A model generated the notes under the pieces. That model was not told the DNA's origin and did no database searches. It saw only the letters and a list, made by a program, of their open reading frames with translations. Both the position numbers and the translations under genes were made by a program. Below are positions 1-9,700 of a stretch of 45,125 nucleotides of DNA, in pieces (within the stretch, counting starts at the first letter, position 1; the number at the start of each line of letters is the position of its first letter). The stretch covers positions 92,838 through 137,962 of the forward strand of contig PMDS01000063.1 of assembly GCA_003155655.1 (NCBI GenBank), read 5' to 3'. Source of the stretch: Melioribacter sp. (GTDB lineage: Bacteria; Bacteroidota; Ignavibacteria; Ignavibacteriales; Melioribacteraceae).

Positions 1-1473
1 AGCACGTGCAAGGGTTGACCGCTGCTTTTGTCCCCCGGATAAAGTAAGTCCGCGCTCACCAAGAATTGTTTCATATCCGTTTGGAAAATCATTTACATCT
101 TTTGAAAGCTGCGCTATTTCAGAAACATGAGATATTAATTCCTTGTCATATTTATCAATTCCATAAACAAGGTTGAGCGCAAGTGTATCTGAAAAAAGAA
201 AAGTATCCTGGGGAACAATTCCAATATGTTTTCTTAAAATCTCCAATGGAATTTCTTTTACATTATTTCCATCTATTAAAACTTCCCCGCTTATAGTGTC
301 ATATAATCTTGGTATTAAATTAATAAGAGAAGTTTTACCCACGCCTGTATTCCCTATAAAAGCAACTGTCTGCCCTTTATTAATAACAAAGCTTACATCA
401 TTAAGAATAAGCGGGTAATTTTCTCCATATCTAAAAGTGACATTCTTAAACTCAATCGTTCCGTCAATTTTATTAATGCTGTTATTTGTCAGGCTGCTGT
501 CGGATATTTCATAAGGTTCATTAAATATTTTGAGAAGGCGTTTCATACTTGCTTCCGCCTGCTGAATCATATTAGCTACCCAGCCGAAAGAAATCATTGG
601 CCAGATTAGCATTCCAAGATATGCCATAAAAGCGGCTAGTGTACCTAAAGTCAATTCATTATTCATTATCATTTTGCCGCCTATCCATACTATCACAATA
701 AGTGATAACCCGGCTATCAAAAATAATAATGGTTGAAAAATTGCCTGCAGGCGTACAAGATCCATTTTTCTTAACAAATAATTATTGCTCAAATCGGAAA
801 ATTGGTCTATTTCGTATTCTTCCCTGTTGTATGATTTAATAACCCGGATCCCGGACATGTTTTCCTGCGCGCGGGTTGTTAACTCTGAAAATTTTTCCTG
901 GATTTTTGTATAACGCACATGTACTTTCTTCATTACAAGGTAAACAAGAAACGAAAGTATTGGTAATGGCAATAGAGAATATAAAGTGAGTTTTACATTA
1001 AGTGAAAACATAATTGCAAGAACCATCAAAAAGAGTGAACCGTTATCAACCGTATACATTACAGATGGACCTACATACGAACGGACTGAATTGATATCAT
1101 TAGTGGCATGAGCCATTATATTACCAATTGAGTTGTTCTGGAAAAATCTAAGCGGTAGTTTTTGAATGTGATCCCAGAAATCTTTTCTTAAATCAAATTC
1201 AATTTCTCTGGAAACAACAATTATTGTTTGGCGGACTAAAAATCCAAAAAATCCTGCGACAGCAGTAGTTGCAACAATATAAATGGCATTTTTGATTATC
1301 AAATCTGCAGTAATTGCAGATTTTAAACTCCCTAATCCATCAATACTGCCTTTAACTAAAAGCGGAACATATACTGTTCCAACATTGGCTAGAATTATGA
1401 ATAAAACACCAAGTGAGAGTTTGCCTTTATACCGTGCAAAATATTTTTTTAAAGTAGCGAGACTTCGAAACAA
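1..1473 (-). CDS. ABC exporter, fused permease-ATPase (MsbA/LmrA type), 3' part cut off by the window edge
   Basis: This is a half-size ABC exporter: an N-terminal six-helix transmembrane domain followed by an ATPase domain, expected to work as a dimer in the inner membrane and export a lipid, drug or peptide. The visible 491 codons include the permease domain, a Walker A motif GNTGVGKTS, the Q-loop IVPQDTF and the ABC signature LSGGQKQR. The window ends just after the signature, so Walker B and the H-loop lie outside. No ATG exists near the N terminus. The best start is TTG at 1473, with an in-frame TAA just upstream and an AGAAAGGA ribosome-binding site about 12 bases away. The gene follows serS on the same strand after about 140 bases. 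The substrate cannot be told from sequence. Confidence 0.93.
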   Translation of the reverse strand, partial: MFRSLATLKKYFARYKGKLSLGVLFIILANVGTVYVPLLVKGSIDGLGSLKSAITADLIIKNAIYIVATTAVAGFFGFLVRQTIIVVSREIEFDLRKDFWDHIQKLPLRFFQNNSIGNIMAHATNDINSVRSYVGPSVMYTVDNGSLFLMVLAIMFSLNVKLTLYSLLPLPILSFLVYLVMKKVHVRYTKIQEKFSELTTRAQENMSGIRVIKSYNREEYEIDQFSDLSNNYLLRKMDLVRLQAIFQPLLFLIAGLSLIVIVWIGGKMIMNNELTLGTLAAFMAYLGMLIWPMISFGWVANMIQQAEASMKRLLKIFNEPYEISDSSLTNNSINKIDGTIEFKNVTFRYGENYPLILNDVSFVINKGQTVAFIGNTGVGKTSLINLIPRLYDTISGEVLIDGNNVKEIPLEILRKHIGIVPQDTFLFSDTLALNLVYGIDKYDKELISHVSEIAQLSKDVNDFPNGYETILGERGLTLSGGQKQRSTLARA

Positions 1474-1537
1474 TTTAAATTAAAATCCTTTCTATTATCT
1501 AACAAATGATCTCTGAAAAAAATTCCTTTATGCGTGG

Positions 1538-1576
1538 AGAGTGAAGAGCGTAGAACTTTTATTAATTCTTCACTCT
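1538..1576. repeat. Inverted repeat between serS and the ABC exporter gene
   Basis: Ten-base perfect arms AGAGTGAAGA (1538-1547) and TCTTCACTCT (1567-1576) enclose a 19-base loop. The stretch to about 1612 continues with degenerate copies of CTTCGTTCTA. The same wording recurs at 21221-21258, so this is a dispersed intergenic repeat rather than a gene-specific site. It could act as a weak transcription terminator or an mRNA-stabilising hairpin. Confidence 0.6.
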
Positions 1577-1614
1577 ACATTCTTCGTTCTAAACTCTTCG
1601 TTCTACACTATTGT

Positions 1615-2889
1615 CTAGCCTATAAGTTCAAATCCGGTATATTTTTGCAGTGCTTTTGGCACAATTATTTTCCCTTCAGGAGTTTGATAATTTTCTAAAA
1701 GCGAAACCATCAAGCGGCTTGTTGCCAAACCGGAACCGTTAAGTGTATGAACATATTCTATTTTTTTATCTTCTTTACGGAATCGGATATTAGCTCGTCG
1801 TGCCTGGAAATTTTCAAAATTGCTGCATGATGAAGCTTCCAGCCATTTATTTTCTGCAGGAGACCAAGTTTCAATATCGTAGCATTTTGCCGCTGAAAAA
1901 CTTAAATCTCCTGTGCAAAGCATTAAAATCCTGTATGGAATTTTCAGTGCCTGAAGAATATCCTCTGCATCTTTTACCATTGCTTCTAGTTCATCGTAAG
2001 ATCCTTCGGGTTTTACGAACTTTACCATTTCAACTTTATTGAATTGGTGAACGCGTAAAAATCCTTTTGAATCTTTTCCGTAGGAACCTGCTTCCCTTCT
2101 GAAACAGGGTGAATAGCCTACATACCTGATGGGTAAATCTTTTTCCGCAAGAATTTCATCGCGGTGAATATTAGTTATCGGCACTTCCGCAGTCGGAACC
2201 GGAAAGAGATCATCTTTCTCAATGAAATACATATCATCTTCCATTTTAGGAATCTGTCCCGTGCCCTTCATTGATTCCCTGTTCACAAGAATAGGTGGAA
2301 ATATTTCAAGGTAGTTATGTTCATGAAGGTGAATATCGAGCATATAATTAATAAGGGCGCGTTCAAGTGTAGCTCCTTTGCCCATGTATAAAGGGAAACC
2401 TGAACCTGAAATTTTTGTCCCTCTTTCAAAATCTAATATCGAATGTTTTTTCCCAAGTTCTATATGATCTAAAACTTTAAAATCGCTTTTAAAAGAAAAC
2501 CCTTCCGGCAGCCATTGGCGTACTTCAACATTTTGCTCTGCACTCCTTCCAACCGGTACGGAGGAATGGGCAAGATTAGGTGTATAACGCAAAATGTTTT
2601 CCAGTTTTTCTTCAACTCCGCGCAGCTGCCCATCCAGCATTGCAATCTCGTCGCCAACGCGTTTCATCTCAGCAAAAACTACAGATGTATCCTGCCCGGC
2701 TTTTTTCATTTGAGGAATTTGAGATGACACCTGGTTGCGCTTAGCTTTTAATTCATCATTCTTAAGTATAATCGTTTTGCGTTCATCATCTGCCGCAAGA
2801 ATTTCATCGACAGCATCTTTTGAATTTTTGTTTAAAAGCCCTTGCCGGACTAATTCAGTATTTTCTCTTATAAATTTAACGTCTAGCAT
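1615..2889 (-). CDS. serS: Seryl-tRNA synthetase
   Basis: This class II aminoacyl-tRNA synthetase charges tRNA-Ser with serine in the cytoplasm. The 424-residue length is normal for bacterial SerRS. The first ~110 residues form the long charged antiparallel coiled-coil arm that contacts the tRNA. The catalytic core carries motif 2 ([11 protein letters not shown] followed by GFLRVHQF) and motif 3 ([10 protein letters not shown]); the usual LNGSGLA.GR is slightly altered to ATSR. The ATG at 2889 is preceded by AAAAAGAGGAAT, a good ribosome-binding site. It lies 41 bases downstream of leuS on the same strand, so the two synthetases may be co-transcribed. Confidence 0.98.
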   Translation of the reverse strand: MLDVKFIRENTELVRQGLLNKNSKDAVDEILAADDERKTIILKNDELKAKRNQVSSQIPQMKKAGQDTSVVFAEMKRVGDEIAMLDGQLRGVEEKLENILRYTPNLAHSSVPVGRSAEQNVEVRQWLPEGFSFKSDFKVLDHIELGKKHSILDFERGTKISGSGFPLYMGKGATLERALINYMLDIHLHEHNYLEIFPPILVNRESMKGTGQIPKMEDDMYFIEKDDLFPVPTAEVPITNIHRDEILAEKDLPIRYVGYSPCFRREAGSYGKDSKGFLRVHQFNKVEMVKFVKPEGSYDELEAMVKDAEDILQALKIPYRILMLCTGDLSFSAAKCYDIETWSPAENKWLEASSCSNFENFQARRANIRFRKEDKKIEYVHTLNGSGLATSRLMVSLLENYQTPEGKIIVPKALQKYTGFELIG

Positions 2890-2930
2890 TATTCCTCTTT
2901 TTACTTCTATGAATTAAACTAATATTCCGG

Positions 2931-5384
2931 TTATTTGATAACAATAGTATATATTTTATTCGGCACGTAAATCTCTTTAACAATTTGTTTGCCATCGGTA
3001 TATGATTTTACCTTGGCATCGGCATAAACAATTTTTTTCACTTCTGCTTCGGTTGAATTTGCAGGAAGATCAATTTTAGATCTCACTTTTCCGTTTATCT
3101 GCACAACAACGGTAACTGTATCAACATTTAAAGCTTTTTCATCAACTTCAAATAACACAGGACTTTCAAAAATTGATTTTTCTTGGCCTAATATTTCCCA
3201 GCATTCCTCTCCAAAATGCGGTGCTAATGGTGCAATCATTACAGAAAATCTTTCGAGTGAGTAAGTCTGCAAATCTTGTCTGCATTCATCAATATTTTTC
3301 AATTCGTTCGAAAGTTCCATCAGCATAGCCACAGCAGTATTGAATCTGAAATTGTCTATCTCAATATCAGTCTTGCTTAAAGTCAGATTAACTTTTCTAT
3401 AAACCGACTTTTCAACTTCGCTCAATTCGGAAATTTCATATTTGGATTTTGCGGGGCTGCTTTTTGATATACCGGCATGAGCTTCAAACATTGAGTAAGC
3501 TCTCTGAACAAAACGTTCTATGCCTACAATTCCTTTATCGCTCCAATCGCCGCCCAGCTCATATGGACCCATGAACATCAAATACATCCTGAAAACATCC
3601 GCTCCGTAATTCTCCATAAAGGAATTCGGATCCACAACATTTCCGCGGCTCTTAGACATCTTTGCGCCCTGGTTTGTAATTGTTCCCTGGTGAATCAGCC
3701 TCTGGAAAGGTTCATCACTATTCACAAGTTTTATATCGCGTAAAAATTTATGAATAAAGCGGGCATATAATAAATGCATTACAGCATGCTCTGCCCCGCC
3801 AACATAAGTGTCAACCGGTGTCCATGCATTCGCTAATTCTATATCGAACATTCCCTTATCATATTTTGGATTCATATAGCGCAAATAATACCACGACGAA
3901 TCAACAAATGTATCCATTGTATCAACATCGCGTTTTGCTTCGCCGCCGCACTTAGGGCATTTTGTGTTGACAAACTCCTGGCTGCTTGCAAGTGGTGAGC
4001 CGCCATCAGGTTTAAAATTAACATTATATGGAAGTTTAACAGGAAGCTGATCTTCTGGAACTGGTACTTCACCGCACTTGGCACAATAAATAATTGGTAT
4101 TGGGGTTCCCCAATATCTTTGGCGTGAAATTAACCAGTCTCTTAAACGGTAATTGATTGTTCTTTTACCAATCTTTTTCTCTTCAAGCCAATTAATCATT
4201 TTTTCTTTTGCTTCTTTTACATAAAGCCCGTCCAAAAATTCACTGTTAATTGCAGGACCATCTTCAACGTATGCCTTGCCGTTAAAACCTTCTGCAGGCT
4301 GAACAGTTCTGATAATCGGTAAGTCAAATTTTTCTGCAAATTCCCAATCGCGTTCATCCTGCCCGGGTACAGCCATAATTGCACCTGTGCCGTATGTTGT
4401 TAAAACATAATCAGCTATCCAGATAGGAATCTTTTTATCATTCACAGGATTAATTGCAAAAGCTCCTGTAAAAACACCAGTTTTTTCTTTTACTGTTGAA
4501 GTTCTGTCAATTTCGGACATGGATTTTATTGAATTCTTGTACTCTTCAACTTTTTGTTTGTTCTCTTTTAAAGTTAATGTTTCAACAAGCATGTGCTCCG
4601 GTGCAAGCACCATATAAGTTGCGCCGAAAAGTGTATCCGGTCTTGTAGTAAATATTTTTATTATGTCGCTTGAACCGTCAACTTTAAAATCGACTTCTGC
4701 TCCAAAACTTTTCCCGATCCAGTTTACCTGCATCGTTTTTGTTTTTTCAGGCCAGTCAATTTTATCAAGGCAGTCAAGAAGTTCATCAGCATAAGAAGTA
4801 ATTTTGAAAAACCACTGTGTTAAATTTTTCTGGATTACAGTTGTGCCGCATCGTTCGCATGTGCCGTCGTTTAAAACCTGTTCGTTTGCTAAAACTGTCT
4901 GGCATGAGGGACACCAATTAACAGGTGCATTCTTTCTATAAGCCAATCCCTTTTTATAAAGCTGCAGAAACAGCCACTGGTTCCATTTGTAATATTCAGG
5001 AACGCACGTCATCAATTCCGAATCCCAGTCATACATACCGCCCATTTGTTTTAACATATCGCGGATATCGGAAATATTTTTTAATGTGCTGTCCTGCGGA
5101 TGTACACCGGTTTTGATAGCATAATTTTCTGCCGGTAATCCAAACGCATCATAACCCATGGGTTCAAAAACATTAAAGCCTTTTAATTTTTTAAACCGCG
5201 CCCATGAATCGGTAGGTCCGTAATTATACCAGTGCCCAATGTGCATTTTAGCCGCTGATGGATATATAAACATAACCAGTGTGTAAAGTTTCTTCTTAAG
5301 ATCAGTCAGATCAGTCTTATGGACTTTCTTATCAATCCAGAATTTTTGCCATTTCGGTTCGATTTCCTTAAAGGGATACTTCAT
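2931..5384 (-). CDS. leuS: Leucyl-tRNA synthetase
   Basis: This class I synthetase attaches leucine to tRNA-Leu and hydrolyses mischarged products in an inserted editing domain. Visible hallmarks are HIGH (residues 48-51), KMSKS (575-579), the editing-domain threonine-rich TTRPDTLFG and the TYGTGAIMAVP / DERD signature of the CP1 domain. There are two Cys-x2-Cys zinc-ribbon-like elements, one around WCPSCQ...CERCG and one around YCAKCG...CPKCGG. The 817 residues are slightly shorter than in enterobacteria but within the family range. The C-terminal tRNA-binding domain is present. Transcription runs toward serS, and the gene is divergent from zwf across about 150 bases. Confidence 0.98.
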   Translation of the reverse strand: MKYPFKEIEPKWQKFWIDKKVHKTDLTDLKKKLYTLVMFIYPSAAKMHIGHWYNYGPTDSWARFKKLKGFNVFEPMGYDAFGLPAENYAIKTGVHPQDSTLKNISDIRDMLKQMGGMYDWDSELMTCVPEYYKWNQWLFLQLYKKGLAYRKNAPVNWCPSCQTVLANEQVLNDGTCERCGTTVIQKNLTQWFFKITSYADELLDCLDKIDWPEKTKTMQVNWIGKSFGAEVDFKVDGSSDIIKIFTTRPDTLFGATYMVLAPEHMLVETLTLKENKQKVEEYKNSIKSMSEIDRTSTVKEKTGVFTGAFAINPVNDKKIPIWIADYVLTTYGTGAIMAVPGQDERDWEFAEKFDLPIIRTVQPAEGFNGKAYVEDGPAINSEFLDGLYVKEAKEKMINWLEEKKIGKRTINYRLRDWLISRQRYWGTPIPIIYCAKCGEVPVPEDQLPVKLPYNVNFKPDGGSPLASSQEFVNTKCPKCGGEAKRDVDTMDTFVDSSWYYLRYMNPKYDKGMFDIELANAWTPVDTYVGGAEHAVMHLLYARFIHKFLRDIKLVNSDEPFQRLIHQGTITNQGAKMSKSRGNVVDPNSFMENYGADVFRMYLMFMGPYELGGDWSDKGIVGIERFVQRAYSMFEAHAGISKSSPAKSKYEISELSEVEKSVYRKVNLTLSKTDIEIDNFRFNTAVAMLMELSNELKNIDECRQDLQTYSLERFSVMIAPLAPHFGEECWEILGQEKSIFESPVLFEVDEKALNVDTVTVVVQINGKVRSKIDLPANSTEAEVKKIVYADAKVKSYTDGKQIVKEIYVPNKIYTIVIK

Positions 5385-5535
5385 AATTTTCTATGTATTT
5401 TGATAAATGTATGGCAAATTATGGAAATTGTGAGGGGTTATCAAGAAAAGTAGTACAAAATGGAGAGCTAATTTACTTTGGGAACTAATTAAAGAGTCAA
5501 ATGATTTTATATTTACAGCTAAAGTTGAGATTTAT

Positions 5536-7056
5536 ATGACTAAATCCGAAGATCATGTCTTTGTAATATTTGGGGCTTCCGGCGATTTAACAAAAAGAAT
5601 GATTGTTCCCGCGTTATATTCACTTTATTCTCAGAAATTACTGCCCGATAATTTTGCTTTACTGGGTGTATCACGGACAGAATATTCCGATGTTTCGTTC
5701 CGCGAGAAAATGAAAGAAGCTCTGAATGAATACAAGGTAATTGATGATCTTTCACAAACAGACGAATTTATTAAAAAGATTTTTTACCTGCCGCTCAATC
5801 CTCAAAACAGCGCTGAATTTGATTTGTTAGGTAAAAAATTGAATAGCCTAAGAACTGAAAATAATATTGCCGGGAATACAATCTTTTATCTTTCCACTCC
5901 GCCGAACCTTTATCCCATCATACCTAAAAATCTTGCTGCCTCAGGAATGAATAAGCAAAATGACGGTTGGAAAAGATTGATTATTGAGAAACCGTTTGGA
6001 TATGATTTTGATTCCGCCGAAAAATTAAAAAACGGCTTAATGGAATCGTGGAACGAAGAACAAATATACCGTATAGATCATTATCTAGGTAAGGAGACAG
6101 TACAGAATCTGTTGGTTACAAGATTTTCCAATGGTATTTTTGAACCATTGTGGAATAGAAATTTTATTCATCACGTGGAAGTTACCGCTGCCGAAAGTAT
6201 AGGGGTTGAAGAACGCGGCGGCTATTATGATTCATCGGGTGCATTACGTGATATGGTACAGAACCATTTATTGCAGATGGTAGGACTGACTGCCATGGAA
6301 CCGCCTTCATCTCTTGACCCGCTATCCATTAGAAATGAAATTTTAAAAGTGTTCCAATCATTCCGCACAATACAATACGAAGATGTAAAGAACAATGCTA
6401 TCAGGGGGCAGTACACAGCATCAAAAATTAAAGGTGAAAGTATTACAGGATACAGAGAAGAGAAAGACGTAAATTCAAACTCAACTACAGAAACTTTTGC
6501 TGCGATAAAATTTTTTATAGATAATTGGCGCTGGGGCGGAATTCCGTTTTACATTAGAACAGGAAAAAGACTGCCGACACGCGTTACCGAGATTGTTATT
6601 AGCTTTAAGCCTACTCCGCATTTTCTTTTTAGCAAAGATGGAAACCAAAACTCATGCAACCAATTGGTATTAAGAATTCAACCGGATGAAGGAATACTTT
6701 TAAAATTCGGTATGAAAATTCCCGGCACCGGGTTCGACGTTCAAACTGTAAATATGGATTTCCATTATTCCAGTCTGTCGGTAAAACGAATCCCGCCGGC
6801 ATATGAAAGACTTCTTTATGACGCAATGAAAGGTGACTCCACATTGTTTGCAAGAAGTGAAGAGGTGATGGATGCATGGAAGTTTTTGATGCCTGTTATT
6901 GATGCTTGGAAAAATGACAAAAGTATTCCTCTGCATGGCTACCCGGCGGGCACTTGGGGTCCTGAAAAAGCCGATGATTTAATTGAAGGACAAAATATGA
7001 CCTGGCGGTATCCGTGTAAAAATTTATCAGACGATGGAATTTATTGTGAACTCTAA
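5536..7056 (+). CDS. zwf: Glucose-6-phosphate 1-dehydrogenase
   Basis: This enzyme oxidises glucose 6-phosphate to 6-phosphogluconolactone with reduction of NADP+, the entry step of the oxidative pentose phosphate pathway. The N-terminal Rossmann motif is IFGASGDLTKRM. The family active-site signature RIDHYLGKE (substrate-binding His and Lys) is intact. The 506-residue length is typical. The ATG at 5536 has only a weak upstream purine stretch. The 3' end overlaps the start of the lactonase gene by about 20 bases, which indicates an operon and translational coupling. No 6-phosphogluconate dehydrogenase gene is in the window. Confidence 0.98.
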   Translation: MTKSEDHVFVIFGASGDLTKRMIVPALYSLYSQKLLPDNFALLGVSRTEYSDVSFREKMKEALNEYKVIDDLSQTDEFIKKIFYLPLNPQNSAEFDLLGKKLNSLRTENNIAGNTIFYLSTPPNLYPIIPKNLAASGMNKQNDGWKRLIIEKPFGYDFDSAEKLKNGLMESWNEEQIYRIDHYLGKETVQNLLVTRFSNGIFEPLWNRNFIHHVEVTAAESIGVEERGGYYDSSGALRDMVQNHLLQMVGLTAMEPPSSLDPLSIRNEILKVFQSFRTIQYEDVKNNAIRGQYTASKIKGESITGYREEKDVNSNSTTETFAAIKFFIDNWRWGGIPFYIRTGKRLPTRVTEIVISFKPTPHFLFSKDGNQNSCNQLVLRIQPDEGILLKFGMKIPGTGFDVQTVNMDFHYSSLSVKRIPPAYERLLYDAMKGDSTLFARSEEVMDAWKFLMPVIDAWKNDKSIPLHGYPAGTWGPEKADDLIEGQNMTWRYPCKNLSDDGIYCEL

Positions 7057-7771
7057 AATTATTATTTCAAGTACAATCGAAGACCTGTCTGATACGTTTG
7101 CCAAACTCATCATTGACGGTATAGGAAAATGTGAAGGCTATTTTTACCTGGCTTTATCAGGGGGTTCCACACCGAAGTTTATTTTTGAATATTTAGTAGA
7201 AAATTATAAAACAAAAATTAACTGGAATAAGCTCAGATTATTTTGGGGTGATGAAAGATGCGTTCCGCCGGATAATGCAGACAGTAATTACAAAATGGCT
7301 TATGACTCGCTGATTTCAAAAATTAATATCCCGCAAGAAAACATCTTTAGAATAAAAGGCGAATTAAAACCGGATGAAGAAGTTAAAAATTATTCTCATA
7401 TTATAAGCGAAAAAGTCCCTTTTCATAGCGGCTTTCCGCAATTCGATTTAATTATGCTTGGTTTGGGAGAAGATGGGCATACAGCTTCAATCTTTCCCGG
7501 GAACCAAAATCTATTTCATGTAAAAGATATTTGCGCTGTTACCGAACATCCGGTTACTAAACAAAAAAGAATAACAATCACCGGGGAAGTAATTAATAAT
7601 ACAAAGTTAATTGTATTTCTTGTCGTTGGTGAGAACAAAAAGAATATAATAGATGATATTCTAAACTGGAAAAATGATTTTAAGAAATTCCCGGCATCAT
7701 ATATTGATCCGCACAATGGAAAGCTAATCTGGTTGATTGATAAAAATGCAGGAAGGTTGCTTACTCATTAA
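7034..7771 (+). CDS. pgl: 6-phosphogluconolactonase
   Basis: This lactonase hydrolyses 6-phosphogluconolactone to 6-phosphogluconate, the step after Zwf. Motifs of the SugarP_isomerase/DevB family are visible: SGGSTPK near the N terminus, WGDERCVPP with the conserved acidic and Arg residues, and GLGEDGHTASIFPG with the active-site Glu, Asp and His. Its 245 residues match the family. The ATG at 7034 overlaps the last 23 bases of zwf. A GTG five codons later (7046) is also possible, and neither start has a clear ribosome-binding site, so translation probably couples to zwf. Confidence 0.97.
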   Translation: MEFIVNSKIIISSTIEDLSDTFAKLIIDGIGKCEGYFYLALSGGSTPKFIFEYLVENYKTKINWNKLRLFWGDERCVPPDNADSNYKMAYDSLISKINIPQENIFRIKGELKPDEEVKNYSHIISEKVPFHSGFPQFDLIMLGLGEDGHTASIFPGNQNLFHVKDICAVTEHPVTKQKRITITGEVINNTKLIVFLVVGENKKNIIDDILNWKNDFKKFPASYIDPHNGKLIWLIDKNAGRLLTH

Positions 7772-7886
7772 TGCTGTTTCATTTAATATTAGTTTTCTTA
7801 CTTTTCCAAATGGATATTGTTCATTTCTATTTTATTTTTTCACATATAAAAATTCTAAAAAGCTAGAATAATTGAAATTGTGAAAG

Positions 7887-7905
7887 ATGTTAATCTAATT
7901 AACAT
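7887..7905. promoter_or_regulatory. Perfect inverted repeat upstream of the ATPase-TOPRIM pair (operator candidate)
   Basis: ATGTTAAT and ATTAACAT form perfect 8-base arms separated by CTA, ending 33 bases before the ATG of the ATPase gene. The geometry suits a dimeric repressor. No regulator is encoded next door, so the binding protein is unknown. This is inferred from the symmetry and position only; an AT-rich palindrome can arise by chance. Confidence 0.35.
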
Positions 7906-7938
7906 TTCGTAAATTTCAGCAGTAGAAATGAGGTAAAT

Positions 7939-9009
7939 ATGATAAGAGAACTGACTGTGAAAAATTTTAGGGGCTTTGAACATTTGGAGATACCATCCCT
8001 TTCAAATTTTAATTTAATTATTGGTAAAAACAATGTTGGTAAGACTGCGTTATTAGAGGCTGTTTTTTTAAATGTTGGACAATTAAATACCGCAACACCA
8101 ATAAAAATTCAAAGTTTTCGCGGTATAAACGCACAAAAACTTAGTAATGAATTTCTCTGGGGTTTTATGTTCAATAAAGTCAATCTCAGCGAGACCATAG
8201 AAATTACTTCAATTGATAATATAAATCATATAAGAGCATTAAAAATCAACTTTGAAAGAAGTAATATTTCAAAAGGTCAAGCTAATCCAAAAATAAATGA
8301 GGTAGTTGCATCCGAGTCAGTACACTCAACTGATATTTCAAATGACGTATTAAAATTTACATTCAGAAAAGACAATGACCCATCCGAATATAGTTATGGT
8401 AAAATTCAAGATGGTGAAATCATTTATGATAATCTAAAAACATCTGATCTATATGGTATTTTTTGTACTTCTAATCGACAAGGAAGATCAACCGAGAATG
8501 CTGAAAGGTTTTCCTCTATCGATATTAAAGGACAACAAACAGATCTAATTAATATTTTACAAAAACTTGAACCGCGTTTGAAAAGATTATTAACTGTTCC
8601 GATTGGACCAGCATCATATATTTTTGGCGAATTAGATTTCGGGAGAGCAATACCTATCCAATTAATGGGTGAAGGAATTTCTCAATTAATTACAATTGCA
8701 CTAGCTATTATGACAGCTAAAGGTGGAATAGTCATGATTGATGAAATAGAAAATGGAATTCATTACAGTGTTATGCCAATAATTTATGATTCAATAATTG
8801 AATTAGCTAAAAGACAAGGCGTACAAATCTTTGCTACAACCCATAGTTATGAAACTATGAAATCTTTATTCCGCGTTTTTGAGAAAAAGGATTTAGAAAA
8901 TTTCTCTATTATAAGGTTAGATAGAAATGATAATAAGATTGATACAAAAGTTTACCATGATAAGAACGACTTAAAAATAATTTTTGATGAGAATTGGGAG
9001 ATAAGATGA
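7939..9009 (+). CDS. AAA/ABC-type ATPase of a two-gene ATPase-TOPRIM module (OLD/RecF-like)
   Basis: This is a 356-residue cytoplasmic SMC-like ATPase of the AAA_15/AAA_21 kind. Walker A is GKNNVGKT (residues 29-36), preceded by the usual LTVKNFRGF start. An ABC-like signature region GEGISQL lies near 247, Walker B is VMIDEIE (265-271), and the switch His is in TTHSY (His302). There is no TOPRIM domain in this chain; it is supplied by the next gene, whose ATG overlaps this stop codon as ATGA. That split resembles class 4 OLD systems such as PARIS, where an AriA ATPase holds an AriB TOPRIM effector. The start at 7939 follows GAGGTAAAT. Flanking genes are ordinary metabolism, so the pair looks like an acquired cassette. 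A role in phage defence is inference. Confidence 0.85.
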   Translation: MIRELTVKNFRGFEHLEIPSLSNFNLIIGKNNVGKTALLEAVFLNVGQLNTATPIKIQSFRGINAQKLSNEFLWGFMFNKVNLSETIEITSIDNINHIRALKINFERSNISKGQANPKINEVVASESVHSTDISNDVLKFTFRKDNDPSEYSYGKIQDGEIIYDNLKTSDLYGIFCTSNRQGRSTENAERFSSIDIKGQQTDLINILQKLEPRLKRLLTVPIGPASYIFGELDFGRAIPIQLMGEGISQLITIALAIMTAKGGIVMIDEIENGIHYSVMPIIYDSIIELAKRQGVQIFATTHSYETMKSLFRVFEKKDLENFSIIRLDRNDNKIDTKVYHDKNDLKIIFDENWEIR

Positions 9010-9614
9010 GTCTAAAAATCGAAAAGGAAAAAATTCTTATCGTCGAAGGGACTGATGAAGAAAGGATTTTCAATGTTCTAATTGGAAAACATTTAAATAA
9101 TTCCGATATTCAAATTCTTCCTATCGGCGGTAAGACACAATTAATAAATAAATTACGGATACTCTGTTCAGTAAGCGAATTTAATAAGGTAAGATCCCTC
9201 GGAATTGTAAGGGATGCTGACGAGGACTTTAATGGTGCATTTGAAAGTGTTTGCGATTCTCTAAGAGCTAATTCATTATCAATTCCATCTGGACCATTTA
9301 TTAAAACGAATTCAACACCGTCGATTTCGGTCTTTATAACTCCAAATAATTCAAGTAATGGTGCAATTGAGAATATTTTTTGGGAAGTAATAAATCAAAC
9401 TAATATTTCATCATGCATAACAAATTATTTCCAATGTATTCTTACAAATACTGGTTCAAATCCACGATCAATTTATAAAGGTTATATGCATGCTTATTTA
9501 TCAGCTAATATTGATAACCCAAGCCTTAGATTTGGAGAATCTGCAGAGAATGGTCTATGGGATTTTAATGATAATTGTTTTAATCTAATAAAATCTTTTA
9601 TTGCTAATATTTAA
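9006..9614 (+). CDS. TOPRIM-fold protein, DUF3226-like, partner of the upstream ATPase
   Basis: A 202-residue protein with TOPRIM hallmarks: the N-terminal strand ILIVEGTDEE with the metal-binding Glu14, and VRDADED with the DxD acidic pair at 70-72. The remaining sequence looks like DUF3226-type proteins, a family known mainly for this TOPRIM-like fold; the family name is a recognition by eye. The ATG at 9006 overlaps the TGA of the ATPase gene (ATGA), with a GGGAG ribosome-binding site 5-8 bases upstream. A TTG at 8994 in the same frame is a worse choice. TOPRIM proteins cut or bind nucleic acid, so this is probably the effector of the module, by analogy with AriB of PARIS (which is DUF4435, not this family). 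Confidence 0.8.
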   Translation: MSLKIEKEKILIVEGTDEERIFNVLIGKHLNNSDIQILPIGGKTQLINKLRILCSVSEFNKVRSLGIVRDADEDFNGAFESVCDSLRANSLSIPSGPFIKTNSTPSISVFITPNNSSNGAIENIFWEVINQTNISSCITNYFQCILTNTGSNPRSIYKGYMHAYLSANIDNPSLRFGESAENGLWDFNDNCFNLIKSFIANI

Positions 9615-9700
9615 AAAACAGCATCTACGCGCAAACTCCTTTAATTTGCTATTACCTTTTTATAATTTGCTAGCAAAATTATGAACTAATCGAGGTTCTT

